A stretch of 64,000 nt of DNA from Acidipila sp. GTDB taxonomy: Bacteria > Acidobacteriota > Terriglobia > Acidiferrales > UBA7541. The position numbers and the translations under genes are program-made. Positions within the stretch are counted from its first letter, which is position 1. Each line of letters opens with the position of its first letter. The notes under the pieces are model-generated. The model had not been told where the DNA came from and made no database searches. It saw nothing but the letters and a program-made list of their open reading frames with translations. Shown here one piece after another: positions 54,449-62,411 of this stretch. The stretch lies in the NCBI GenBank assembly GCA_010365215.1, contig JAAFGT010000001.1, positions 62,001 to 126,000 of the forward strand, given 5' to 3'.

Positions 54449-54768
54449 ACAAAGAATGAGTGACTTACTGGACCGATTTTCCTGGATTCTATGGTGTCCA
54501 AATATACCGCAGCCGGGTGATTTTCGAAAATGATTCGTTGTGGAAGAAAAGCAGCGGACTGAAAAGCAATTACAGCAAACTGATTTTAGCCGTCTGGCTA
54601 CCTTGCGTGATATTCACTTGGCTAGCAACCACTTGGACTGCGCGGTCCGTTTCTGCGCCCCGAAGTTTCGAGGAAGAAGTTTGCGGCGTGGAGAATCCGG
54701 TTCCCCTGATGGCTATCGGCCCTTCGCACGATTCGAAGAGCCGATAGCTCAGGAGTTCTTGGTTTCGT
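54449..54768. other. Intergenic region, no gene seen
   Basis: AT-richer stretch between the OmpA-PKD gene end and the small secreted protein start, both on the minus strand. Frames here lack protein-like composition. It should contain the promoter for the small protein/GlcG-like pair. Confidence 0.35.
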
Positions 54769-56448
54769 TTAGTAGGTTGCGCCTTCAGGCACCCACACGA
54801 TGTCGATGCGCTGATTGGTTTTCCCTGCGCCTTTCTCACCCCCCGCAGCGCGGGTAGCAACGCGGGATGCATCGACTCCCTTGTCGGTCAGATACTTCTT
54901 CACCATGTCAGCGCGATCTTGCGCCAACTTGGCAGACCGCTTCTCGGCCGGGTCGGCATATCCAATCAGGAGCACCGAGGACTTGGGCTCGTTCTTCAGA
55001 CGCAAGGCCACATCGTCCAGGACGCGCTTGCAAACGTTGTCCGCGCGGGAACTGCTTGCACGGTAGTTGCACTCGTTCGTCTTGCTGGCTTGCGGAGGTG
55101 CAGGTGGTGCTTGCACTTCCACGGCTGCCGAGCAATCCGCGGCCCCGCCACGGCCGTCTTCTACACGGCCGGTGATGGTGTAGCTGCCTGCGGCCAGGCC
55201 TGTGGAGTCAAATTCGGTGGTCGCGCCCGTGCCGGTCAGTTTTCCGGCAGACGTACGCCACGAATAGGTCAGGGGATCGTTGTCCGCATCAGTGGCCGTA
55301 GCGGTGATTCTAGTGCGCTCGCCCGGCTGAATGGGACTACGTTCGACCGCGCAGGTCATAACTGGTGCGCGATTCGCGGGCGCTGCGACGGTAACATCCG
55401 CCGAACAATCCGCGGCGCCCCCGCGGCCGTCATCGACATGTGCCTTGACCGTGTAATTGCCGGCATTCAGTCCGGTGGAGTTCCAGCGCACTTCAGCGCC
55501 TGTGCCGTCTACCGTGCCCCCAGTTGCGGTCCAGGTGTAATTTAGAGGGTCGCTATCGGGATCGCTGGCCTGGGCACGTACGATTACGACGTCTCCAGCC
55601 CCGGAGGTAACCGTCGACTTGTCCACCGAACAGGTGGTCACCGGCGGACGGTTGGGCGGCGGCGGGGGAGGATTTCCGCCAAAGCGGAAAACGACTCCCG
55701 TCGAGAGACGTATGTTATTCCGCGCGGATCGTTCTCCAGCAATCGTGGAAGGATCCCTGAATCGTGTCATCAAGTATTCTGCCTGAACCAGCCGGAGGGC
55801 GAAGTGCCTGCGCACCTTGACGTCTAGTCCGCCTCCCAGCGCCATGGCGAACACGGTTTCTGACGGCAGCGGCGTGCATACAGGAGAGCCCGTGCAGGCA
55901 ACGACCGTTACAATCTTTGCGTTAGCAACTCCGAAGAGCGCATGTAGAAACGGGGTCCACCTCTCGTGACGGAAGGAATAACGCGGACCACCCATATACA
56001 TGAAGAAGTCTCCGTTGGCGTCAACAACGCGCGAAGTGCCCGGTCCGTTGAATTGCAATTCGGACGCGTGATAGCCGGAAAAGTCGCCAACCAGGCCCCA
56101 ATGCCGGTTGAAGTTAATTGCAACGTTTGCGTCGCCGCCGTGCAGCGAAATGATTCGATTGCCAACGTCCTCGGGAACACCGCGGATATACGAATACCCC
56201 AGGAATAACTCAACCTTAGGAAACAGGACGTCGTCGTAGGTAGCCCTCGGAGCGGTGCTCGCTCGGGGCGTGGTGTTCGCGGTCGTTTGCGTGGGACTAG
56301 AGTCTGAGCCTGCAGGCGGGGTCGAGACTCGAGAAGCGCTCCGTGAGCTCGACGAGTCATCTTTCTTCGCCGTGTCATCCGCCCAGAGTGGGGATGCGAG
56401 TGCAGCAACAACCGCCAGAGTGCCAAACATCCGCGCTACGAGTTTCAT
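54769..56448 (-). CDS. OmpA-family outer-membrane protein with PKD-like repeats
   Basis: Outer-membrane protein of 559 residues. ATG 56448 starts a signal peptide (MKLVARMFGTLAVVAALASP) with GAGGG upstream. Then a Ser-rich segment, an eight-strand beta-barrel (about 75-265: VELFLGYSYIRG, HWGLVGDFSGYHASEL), two PKD/Ig-like domains (PPVTTCSVDKSTVTSG, NRAPVMTCAVERSPIQPGER, each with SDPDSDPLNYTWTATGG-type text), and a C-terminal OmpA domain (SSVLLIGYADPAEKRSAKLA, DRADMVKKYLTDKGV) that binds peptidoglycan. It likely links outer membrane and cell wall. Confidence 0.9.
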   Translation of the reverse strand: MKLVARMFGTLAVVAALASPLWADDTAKKDDSSSSRSASRVSTPPAGSDSSPTQTTANTTPRASTAPRATYDDVLFPKVELFLGYSYIRGVPEDVGNRIISLHGGDANVAINFNRHWGLVGDFSGYHASELQFNGPGTSRVVDANGDFFMYMGGPRYSFRHERWTPFLHALFGVANAKIVTVVACTGSPVCTPLPSETVFAMALGGGLDVKVRRHFALRLVQAEYLMTRFRDPSTIAGERSARNNIRLSTGVVFRFGGNPPPPPPNRPPVTTCSVDKSTVTSGAGDVVIVRAQASDPDSDPLNYTWTATGGTVDGTGAEVRWNSTGLNAGNYTVKAHVDDGRGGAADCSADVTVAAPANRAPVMTCAVERSPIQPGERTRITATATDADNDPLTYSWRTSAGKLTGTGATTEFDSTGLAAGSYTITGRVEDGRGGAADCSAAVEVQAPPAPPQASKTNECNYRASSSRADNVCKRVLDDVALRLKNEPKSSVLLIGYADPAEKRSAKLAQDRADMVKKYLTDKGVDASRVATRAAGGEKGAGKTNQRIDIVWVPEGATY

Positions 56449-56573
56449 TGTCAGTCCCTCACTTGGGCTTCGCGATGCGCCTGCTTGAATCGAAGGCATG
56501 ATCTATTGACCTCATTTTTTGTGCCGGAAGGCGTGAAGATTGGATACACCTTCCGGCACGCCAGATAGCTGTC

Positions 56574-58751
56574 CTATGGAACGTTGATGACCGTATTTAC
56601 CACGGTCACCGAAGAAATGAGACTGAGCGCCCTGCCGTTGAGCGTCGTGACTGTCCCCGCGCCGGCAGTGGAGATCACAACGCCGGAGTTGGCGATGATC
56701 GTTCCGACCATGGTGCCGCCGCCGCCGGGATTAATCGTCGCCGCCGAGCCGACCTGCCAGTAGACGTTCTGCGGTTGCGCGCCGTTGATAAGAATTACGT
56801 TTCGCGGGAACCCGGGGGCTCCCACGGTTAGTGTTGAGGCGATCTGGAACACCCACACGGCGTTCGGATTGCCCTGTGCATCGAGGGTCAGATCCGAGCC
56901 GGTGATCATGAACGAGACACCTGTGTAGACACCAGGAGTGAGAGTCAAGCCACCGAGTTGGCCTGCCCCAGCAAACGGACCTGGGGGTAAAGCTGCCATG
57001 GCATTGTAGGCATTCGTCGCGTCAATTAACGCCTGTGTGGCGGCCGCCAGTGTCGCGGCGGTGCCTTCGTTCGGGCAGGCAACGGTTGGCGGCGGAGGCG
57101 CCGTATTAATTACTCCGTTAACGACTCCCATATTTAGGGGAGTCTCCGTGTAGGTGCAGGCGTTTCCTGGCAAGCTGGTGTCGTGGAACCCAGTGACCGC
57201 CGTCGAAACAGCGGTGGTTCCGATACCGCCGTTGTTTATCTGCGTCAGTATCCCTTGGTTGGTCATACCCGCGCCGCCACCGAAGATTCCATAAGCGGCC
57301 GCCGTTCCAAGGTTAATTGGCCCTGGTCCGCCGCCTATAAATGGGGGCCCGGTGGTGAAGGACCACGGGTTCGATACCGGACCAGCAGCCAGGGCGTTTC
57401 CGGAGACGTCCTTCGCGCCCGTGGAAACGTTAGCTGTATACACAGTGTTCATCACCAAGGGAGCATTGGGCGTAAATGTCGCAGTGGAAGTGCCGGCAAC
57501 GTAAGTAACCATTCCCGCAACCGGAGTTATTCCTGGTCCCGTCAACGTGAACGTTGTCGCATTGATGGTGGTCGGATCCATGGGTGCGCTGAATGTGGCG
57601 CTTACCGCGGCATTGAGCTGCACTCCCGTAGCGGCATTGGCCGGGCTGGTGATAGTGATCGTTGGCGGAGTCACGTTCGGGGTTGTCCCGGTCGTAAATG
57701 TCCACGGATTCGGCACTGGGCCAGCAGCCAGCGCAATGCCCGTGAGGCTCTTAACCCCATTGACGCCGGACGCGATGGTGGCGGTAAAAAGCGTGCTGGG
57801 TGCCAAAGCGGCCGCGGGAGTGAACAACGCAATGTTACCTACCAAAGTGACCGCACCGGCGACGGGAGTGGCGCCTGGGCCGGTAACGGTAAAGGTCGTG
57901 CCGTTAACGGTCGTGGGGTCCATCGCCGTGCTGAACGTCGCTGTGATCTGCTGGTTCGTGGGCACATTCGTCGCCAGATTCGCCGGGTTGGTGGCGATGA
58001 TTGTGGGCGGAATGACGCTCGGTGCCGCACCGGTCGTAAACATTGAGACGAAGTTCGCCGCCAGCGAATTGCCCGCGGCGCTGGTCGCCCCGGTGGTTAC
58101 CGTGAACGTGTAGACCGTGTTGGGCAGCAGATTGACTGCGGGCATAAACGTCGCGGCGGTCCCGTTCGCAGACGGAGTGACCATGCCGGCGACAGGTGTC
58201 ATGGCCGGTCCGGTCAGAGTGATCGTCGTAGCATTTAGCGTGGCCGGATTCATGGGCTCGCTAAAGAATACGGAAACTTTCTGATTTAACGGTACGGCAG
58301 TGGCGCCATTTGCCGGCACAACCGAAGTTACGAATGGGATGGTGCCGGTAGTAAATGTCCAGGGATTCGGTACCAAGCCGGCCACGAGGGCATTGCCCGC
58401 CGGGTCGGTTACGCCGCCGCCGATGGCTGCCGTGTAGACGGTGCTGGGCAGCAGGTTCGCGGCAGGAGTGAACGTAGCCGTCATGCCGGCAAAGGTGACT
58501 GTGCCGGGGATCGCCGCGCCACCCGCGGGCGTCACCGTAAAGTTCACCGTGCTGATCGATACAGGATTTATCGGCACATTGAACGTTGCGTTGATGGTCG
58601 CGTTGACCGGCACTCCGATAGCGCCATTTACAGGATTCGTGGCAACGATGAACGGTGCAGTGAATCCAGTCTGTTCGCGCCCGCACCCGGCCGCAAAAAC
58701 GCCCAGTACGATAATCAGAAACCATGCAGAGCTAAGCTTGAATTTGCGCAT
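56574..58751 (-). CDS. Ice-binding-family (DUF3494) lipoprotein with Ig-like repeats
   Basis: Lipoprotein of 725 residues. Start ATG 58751 with AAGGGGAG upstream; lipobox VFAAGC (Cys23). Four Big_5 (SbsA-type Ig-like) domains follow (about 30-460), each with the pattern P-N-A-T-VP-N-ISATFS-PM and ending NPWTFTTG. The C-terminal domain (about 475-725: INLGTAAAYGIFGGGAGMTN, TLTPGVYTGVSFMITG, AVWVFQIASTLTV, INGAQPQNVYWQVGSAATI) is the ice-binding/DUF3494 fold, known as an antifreeze or adhesive module. Anchored at the outer membrane it could act in ice or surface adhesion; ice activity is not established for all members. Confidence 0.9.
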   Translation of the reverse strand: MRKFKLSSAWFLIIVLGVFAAGCGREQTGFTAPFIVATNPVNGAIGVPVNATINATFNVPINPVSISTVNFTVTPAGGAAIPGTVTFAGMTATFTPAANLLPSTVYTAAIGGGVTDPAGNALVAGLVPNPWTFTTGTIPFVTSVVPANGATAVPLNQKVSVFFSEPMNPATLNATTITLTGPAMTPVAGMVTPSANGTAATFMPAVNLLPNTVYTFTVTTGATSAAGNSLAANFVSMFTTGAAPSVIPPTIIATNPANLATNVPTNQQITATFSTAMDPTTVNGTTFTVTGPGATPVAGAVTLVGNIALFTPAAALAPSTLFTATIASGVNGVKSLTGIALAAGPVPNPWTFTTGTTPNVTPPTITITSPANAATGVQLNAAVSATFSAPMDPTTINATTFTLTGPGITPVAGMVTYVAGTSTATFTPNAPLVMNTVYTANVSTGAKDVSGNALAAGPVSNPWSFTTGPPFIGGGPGPINLGTAAAYGIFGGGAGMTNQGILTQINNGGIGTTAVSTAVTGFHDTSLPGNACTYTETPLNMGVVNGVINTAPPPPTVACPNEGTAATLAAATQALIDATNAYNAMAALPPGPFAGAGQLGGLTLTPGVYTGVSFMITGSDLTLDAQGNPNAVWVFQIASTLTVGAPGFPRNVILINGAQPQNVYWQVGSAATINPGGGGTMVGTIIANSGVVISTAGAGTVTTLNGRALSLISSVTVVNTVINVP

Positions 58752-59313
58752 CAGTATCTCCCCTTCGGTTCGTAAACGGGCGTTTCCCACGTTAATCGCA
58801 GAGCATTGATAACAGTACAGTTTCTAGTTCGTCTGTCCAAAAGTGCACAGGTGCCACTAATAATTGGATATAGGTTCTTGGCCCGAGTCCCCCGCCGTCG
58901 CTTCGAACCGTCCCCTGAATCTCCATTTCCGCTCGAGATCCCTGCCGCATGAACCGGCAGAGTCATCAGAGCCCCCGCTTTGTATTTGTGCTAGCCACTC
59001 TTCACTTCCGAATACAAAGCTGCGGTCAAGCGATGCAATTCGTTGGCCCAAGTCGACGGAGAGAATACACACATTTGGCCAAAAACTAAAGACTTTATCT
59101 ATAAATGATTACTGAACCTCCACTTCCATGCCCCGAATCTGTCCCATTTGCGGAGGGAAGTGCCCGAATCGGGCACGCCATGCGATCACGTAGCGCAGCC
59201 ACGGATCATTCATCCCCGCCTGCCTGGTTTCGAAAGGCGTGCAAGTTCATCCGATAATCTTGCTTCGCGGGCTTTTCGTCTGAGAACTGATAACCCACCG
59301 GGTCTCGGCTCGG
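58752..59313. other. Intergenic region with a 17-bp palindrome
   Basis: No convincing gene, although a 21-codon frame at 59129 contains CPICGGKC (a zinc-finger-like string) without a good ribosome binding site. GTGCCCGA-A-TCGGGCAC at 59160-59176 is a perfect dyad around a single central base, more like an operator than a hairpin. The left side should hold the promoter of the ice-binding lipoprotein. Confidence 0.4.
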
Positions 59314-61950
59314 TCACGGGAGTTCGAGGCTGCAAATCAATGATTCGCGCAACGTGTCCTGCAGCGCGTCGTCTAGCTTGTGGCCTTGCATGGTGAGATA
59401 GAACACATCGATGGCCTTTTCACCCTGTGTGTCTATTAGGGCGGCTTCGATATTGCAGCCTGCGTCCGCCAGGACGGAGCTGATTTCATACAGCAGGCCG
59501 GAGCGGTCCCGGGCAACAATCTCCAGCACAGTGCTATGCGAAGAATAGTTATTATCGAAGCGGACTTCCGGCGAGATTTGCATGCTCTGGCGCAGGCCGG
59601 GGTTGCGGCGCAAACGGCCTCTGAGCAAAAGCTCGAGACTCGCCGTGCCGGTGACAATCTCCCGTAGACTGGCGAGAAACCTCTCTCCTTCGATGGCATT
59701 CAGTTCCAGGGTACGAAACGGGTCTGCGAATCGAAAAGTATCCACAACGATGCCGGCGCGATTGGCAAATGCGTCGGCCTTCAGGATGTTCATCCCCCAT
59801 CCGGCTAGCGCGCCGCTGAGCATGGAGAACAGACGCGGGCGATCGCGCGTAATCACGGTCAGTTCGGTGGAATGTCCATGTCGATCGAGGAGCAACTGAA
59901 CCGCCGACTCGCCCAGGCGGCGAGCGGAAAACACATGGGAGCAAATTGCTGCGGGTTGTTGGGCGTCCACGTACCGGCGCGGAAAACCGTCGAGGAATGC
60001 AGTCAGCTCGTCGAGCTTAACTTTGCCTTCAAGACTACTGGCGATCTGCTCGATCCTCGCTCGATCAGCCGCGGCGGTTAGTCGGACGTCATCCAGGCTG
60101 CGGGTCATGCTGTTGGCGGCGGCAGCGTAGAGCGTCCACAGCATTTCCGCTTTCCACGGCGTTAACGCCTCGGGATTCACGGACTTGATGTCGGCATAGG
60201 TAAAAAGACACAAAAGCTTCAAGCGCTCGCGGGAGCCAATCGATTCCGCGAAAGCTCGCGCCGTTTCCGTGTCGGAAATGTCCCGGCGTTGGAGCGTGGC
60301 GGACATCTCCAGGTGCTGCCGGATTAAGAAGCGCACGATTTCGCGCTGCTCCTCGCCGAGTTGCAGCCGTTCGAGAACGCCGTCCACGGCGCCCAGACTC
60401 GCGGCAACGTGGTCCTCCGCCGACAGGCCTTTGCCGACGTCATGAAATAACAACGATAGATAGAGTAATTCCGGCTGTTCGAGCTCGCTGAGAATTTCCG
60501 CAAAGCGGCATTCCGGATCAAGGATAGCACCCTGCAGCGCATGAATATTTTCAATCGTCAGCATGGTGTGCTCGTCCACCGTGTAACGGTGGTAAAGGTC
60601 GCGAATCACCAGCGTATGAATTGCGCGAAATTCAGGGAAGAGCGCGTCGAGAATCCCGAGTCGATGCATGCTGCGCAGGGCGGCCGCGGCGTGGGGATGC
60701 AGCAGAATGCGGCGAACCTGCGGCCAGGGGTTCAATGCGCTCGACGACGCTTCTCCCGAATTTTCCAGACGCAGAGCGCAGCGCCGGATGGCGCTTTCCG
60801 CATCTTCGCTGGGCTCCACGCCGTGCCGCGCCATGAACTCGAACAGGCCCAATACGGCAGAAGGGTCCTCGAGCCCGGCTGGCCGCCGCGCTATCACACG
60901 ACCGCGCACGACATAGAACTCAGCATTGGCCAGACGTGAACGCCAGTCGCGATAAAGGGCGTAAAGAGTGGGCCGCGCAGCGACGGCCTGCTCCAGGCGC
61001 CGCCCGCTGAGCGTGAAAATATTGCGCGCGTGACGAAAATAAATGCGCATCCAGTCTTTAGCTTCTAGCGGCTGGCCAGGGCCTCGGCCAGATAGCAGAT
61101 CGCCTTGTGAACAGCCTATCGCATGCCCGGCGGCTTCGTCCTGCAGATCCCAAGTGAAGCGGTTGTCATCGCGGTGGCAGCGGTAGTGCAGAAAAACGCG
61201 CGCGGCCGAATAAAAAGCAAACGCGGCCGCGGCCTCGCCCCCGGATGAGTCGCGCGCAGGCCAACGGCGATGACGGGATAGTTCGCTCAGCAGCTCGACC
61301 CAGTCGGCCACGTGCAGATCGCGCAATCCTCCGGGACCATCTTTCAAATTGGGTTCCAAATGATAGATAGTGTGGCCGAAGCGAGCGTGGCGGGCTTCGG
61401 TCATTTCCGTAATGCTGCGTATGAGCGGGCCATATTCCTGGGAGGCCAGGCCGGGGACGACGCCGTCGCGCAGGTCGGTATACAGGCCGCTATCACCCGC
61501 CAGGTATCGGCAATCCAGAAGCGAAAGCGTGAATTCGGGATTGCCAGGCTCGAATCGCTCACATTCCTCGAGCGTTCGAGATGTAATCGAAGTGCGCCAA
61601 CCGAGATCCCACAAATGGCGCGCCACCGCCGCCGCAGGTTCTTTTACGGCAGCTTCGCTGCGCCGGGAAGAGCAGAGAAAAAGAAGGTCGATATCGGAAT
61701 GAGGATAAAGCTCGCGGCGCCCATAGCCGCCCAAAGCCACCACGCAGAGATTCCCCGCACGGGCCACCGTGCCACCGAACTGCTCGGAGAAGGAATCTCC
61801 GTAAAGCGCCAGAACCAGGCGATCGGCCAGCGCGGTGCAAGCCTGTAAAGCAGCGGCCCCATCCCCGGACGCGGCGAACTGGCTCTCGATCGCCGCGGAT
61901 TCCATGCCCGCAACATCGCGCAAAGTACTCAGGATGGAAGAGGTGGGCAT
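59314..61950 (-). CDS. glnD: Protein-PII uridylyltransferase / uridylyl-removing enzyme
   Basis: Bifunctional nitrogen sensor of 878 residues that uridylylates PII when glutamine is low and removes UMP when it is high. Order: nucleotidyltransferase with GGYGRRELYPHSDIDLLFL (Asp pair binds metal), a GlnD helical domain (EPNLKDGPGGLRDLHVADWV), an HD domain (YTVDEHTMLTIENIHAL, LLFHDVGKG) and two ACT domains at the C-terminus (VITRDRPRLFSMLSGALAGW; IVARDRSGLLYEISSVLADA) that sense glutamine. It is last in the amtB-glnK-glnD run; 72 bp separate it from glnK. Confidence 0.96.
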   Translation of the reverse strand: MPTSSILSTLRDVAGMESAAIESQFAASGDGAAALQACTALADRLVLALYGDSFSEQFGGTVARAGNLCVVALGGYGRRELYPHSDIDLLFLCSSRRSEAAVKEPAAAVARHLWDLGWRTSITSRTLEECERFEPGNPEFTLSLLDCRYLAGDSGLYTDLRDGVVPGLASQEYGPLIRSITEMTEARHARFGHTIYHLEPNLKDGPGGLRDLHVADWVELLSELSRHRRWPARDSSGGEAAAAFAFYSAARVFLHYRCHRDDNRFTWDLQDEAAGHAIGCSQGDLLSGRGPGQPLEAKDWMRIYFRHARNIFTLSGRRLEQAVAARPTLYALYRDWRSRLANAEFYVVRGRVIARRPAGLEDPSAVLGLFEFMARHGVEPSEDAESAIRRCALRLENSGEASSSALNPWPQVRRILLHPHAAAALRSMHRLGILDALFPEFRAIHTLVIRDLYHRYTVDEHTMLTIENIHALQGAILDPECRFAEILSELEQPELLYLSLLFHDVGKGLSAEDHVAASLGAVDGVLERLQLGEEQREIVRFLIRQHLEMSATLQRRDISDTETARAFAESIGSRERLKLLCLFTYADIKSVNPEALTPWKAEMLWTLYAAAANSMTRSLDDVRLTAAADRARIEQIASSLEGKVKLDELTAFLDGFPRRYVDAQQPAAICSHVFSARRLGESAVQLLLDRHGHSTELTVITRDRPRLFSMLSGALAGWGMNILKADAFANRAGIVVDTFRFADPFRTLELNAIEGERFLASLREIVTGTASLELLLRGRLRRNPGLRQSMQISPEVRFDNNYSSHSTVLEIVARDRSGLLYEISSVLADAGCNIEAALIDTQGEKAIDVFYLTMQGHKLDDALQDTLRESLICSLELP

Positions 61951-62022
61951 GTCGATTCTGGGCTAGGGAACAGGAACCCCTAAACGCTGCCGGAGGCGCA
62001 CCGGCAAGAGAGTGCTGGCCGC

Positions 62023-62361
62023 CTACAACGCGTTTTCACCTCGCTCCTCGTTGCGAATGCGAATGGCGTCATCCACACGTGTCAGAAAAATTTTGCCGTC
62101 GCCGATTTTGCCGGTGCGCGCGGCCTTAAGGATCGCCGCTACGGCAGGCTCTACAAGCTTGTCGGCCACGATTATTTCCACTTTTATTTTCGGGTTCAGG
62201 TCTATGGAATACTCGCGGCCGCGGTATACCTCGGTGTGTCCCTTCTGCCGCCCGTGGCCGCGGACGTCGGTGACGGTCATACCCACCACGCCCGCGTCGA
62301 TCAACGCTTCTTTCACGGCCTCGAACCGGGAGGGCTGGATGATGGCTTCAATTTTTGTCAT
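62023..62361 (-). CDS. glnK: PII signal-transduction protein (GlnK/GlnB)
   Basis: Nitrogen regulatory protein of 112 residues. Seen: MTKIEAIIQPSRFEAVKEAL, VGMTVTDVRGHGRQKGHTEV, the T-loop with Tyr51 in YRGREYSIDL (uridylylation site), KIKVEIIV, and C-terminal GKIGDGKIFLTRVDDAIRIR for ATP binding. Named glnK rather than glnB because it directly follows amtB; the two cannot be separated by sequence alone. It should plug AmtB when nitrogen is plentiful and be modified by the GlnD encoded downstream. All three genes share the strand. Confidence 0.95.
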   Translation of the reverse strand: MTKIEAIIQPSRFEAVKEALIDAGVVGMTVTDVRGHGRQKGHTEVYRGREYSIDLNPKIKVEIIVADKLVEPAVAAILKAARTGKIGDGKIFLTRVDDAIRIRNEERGENAL

Positions 62362-62411
62362 TTCGAAATTTTCTCCCGCGGAAACTGGCAGTGCGCGAAA
62401 GCGAGAAATGT

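Noticed and set aside
59129-59194. A 21-codon frame with CPICGGKC, resembling a zinc knuckle
   Set aside because: Too short for a fold, weak start site, and it contains the palindrome at 59160-59176, which explains the sequence better.
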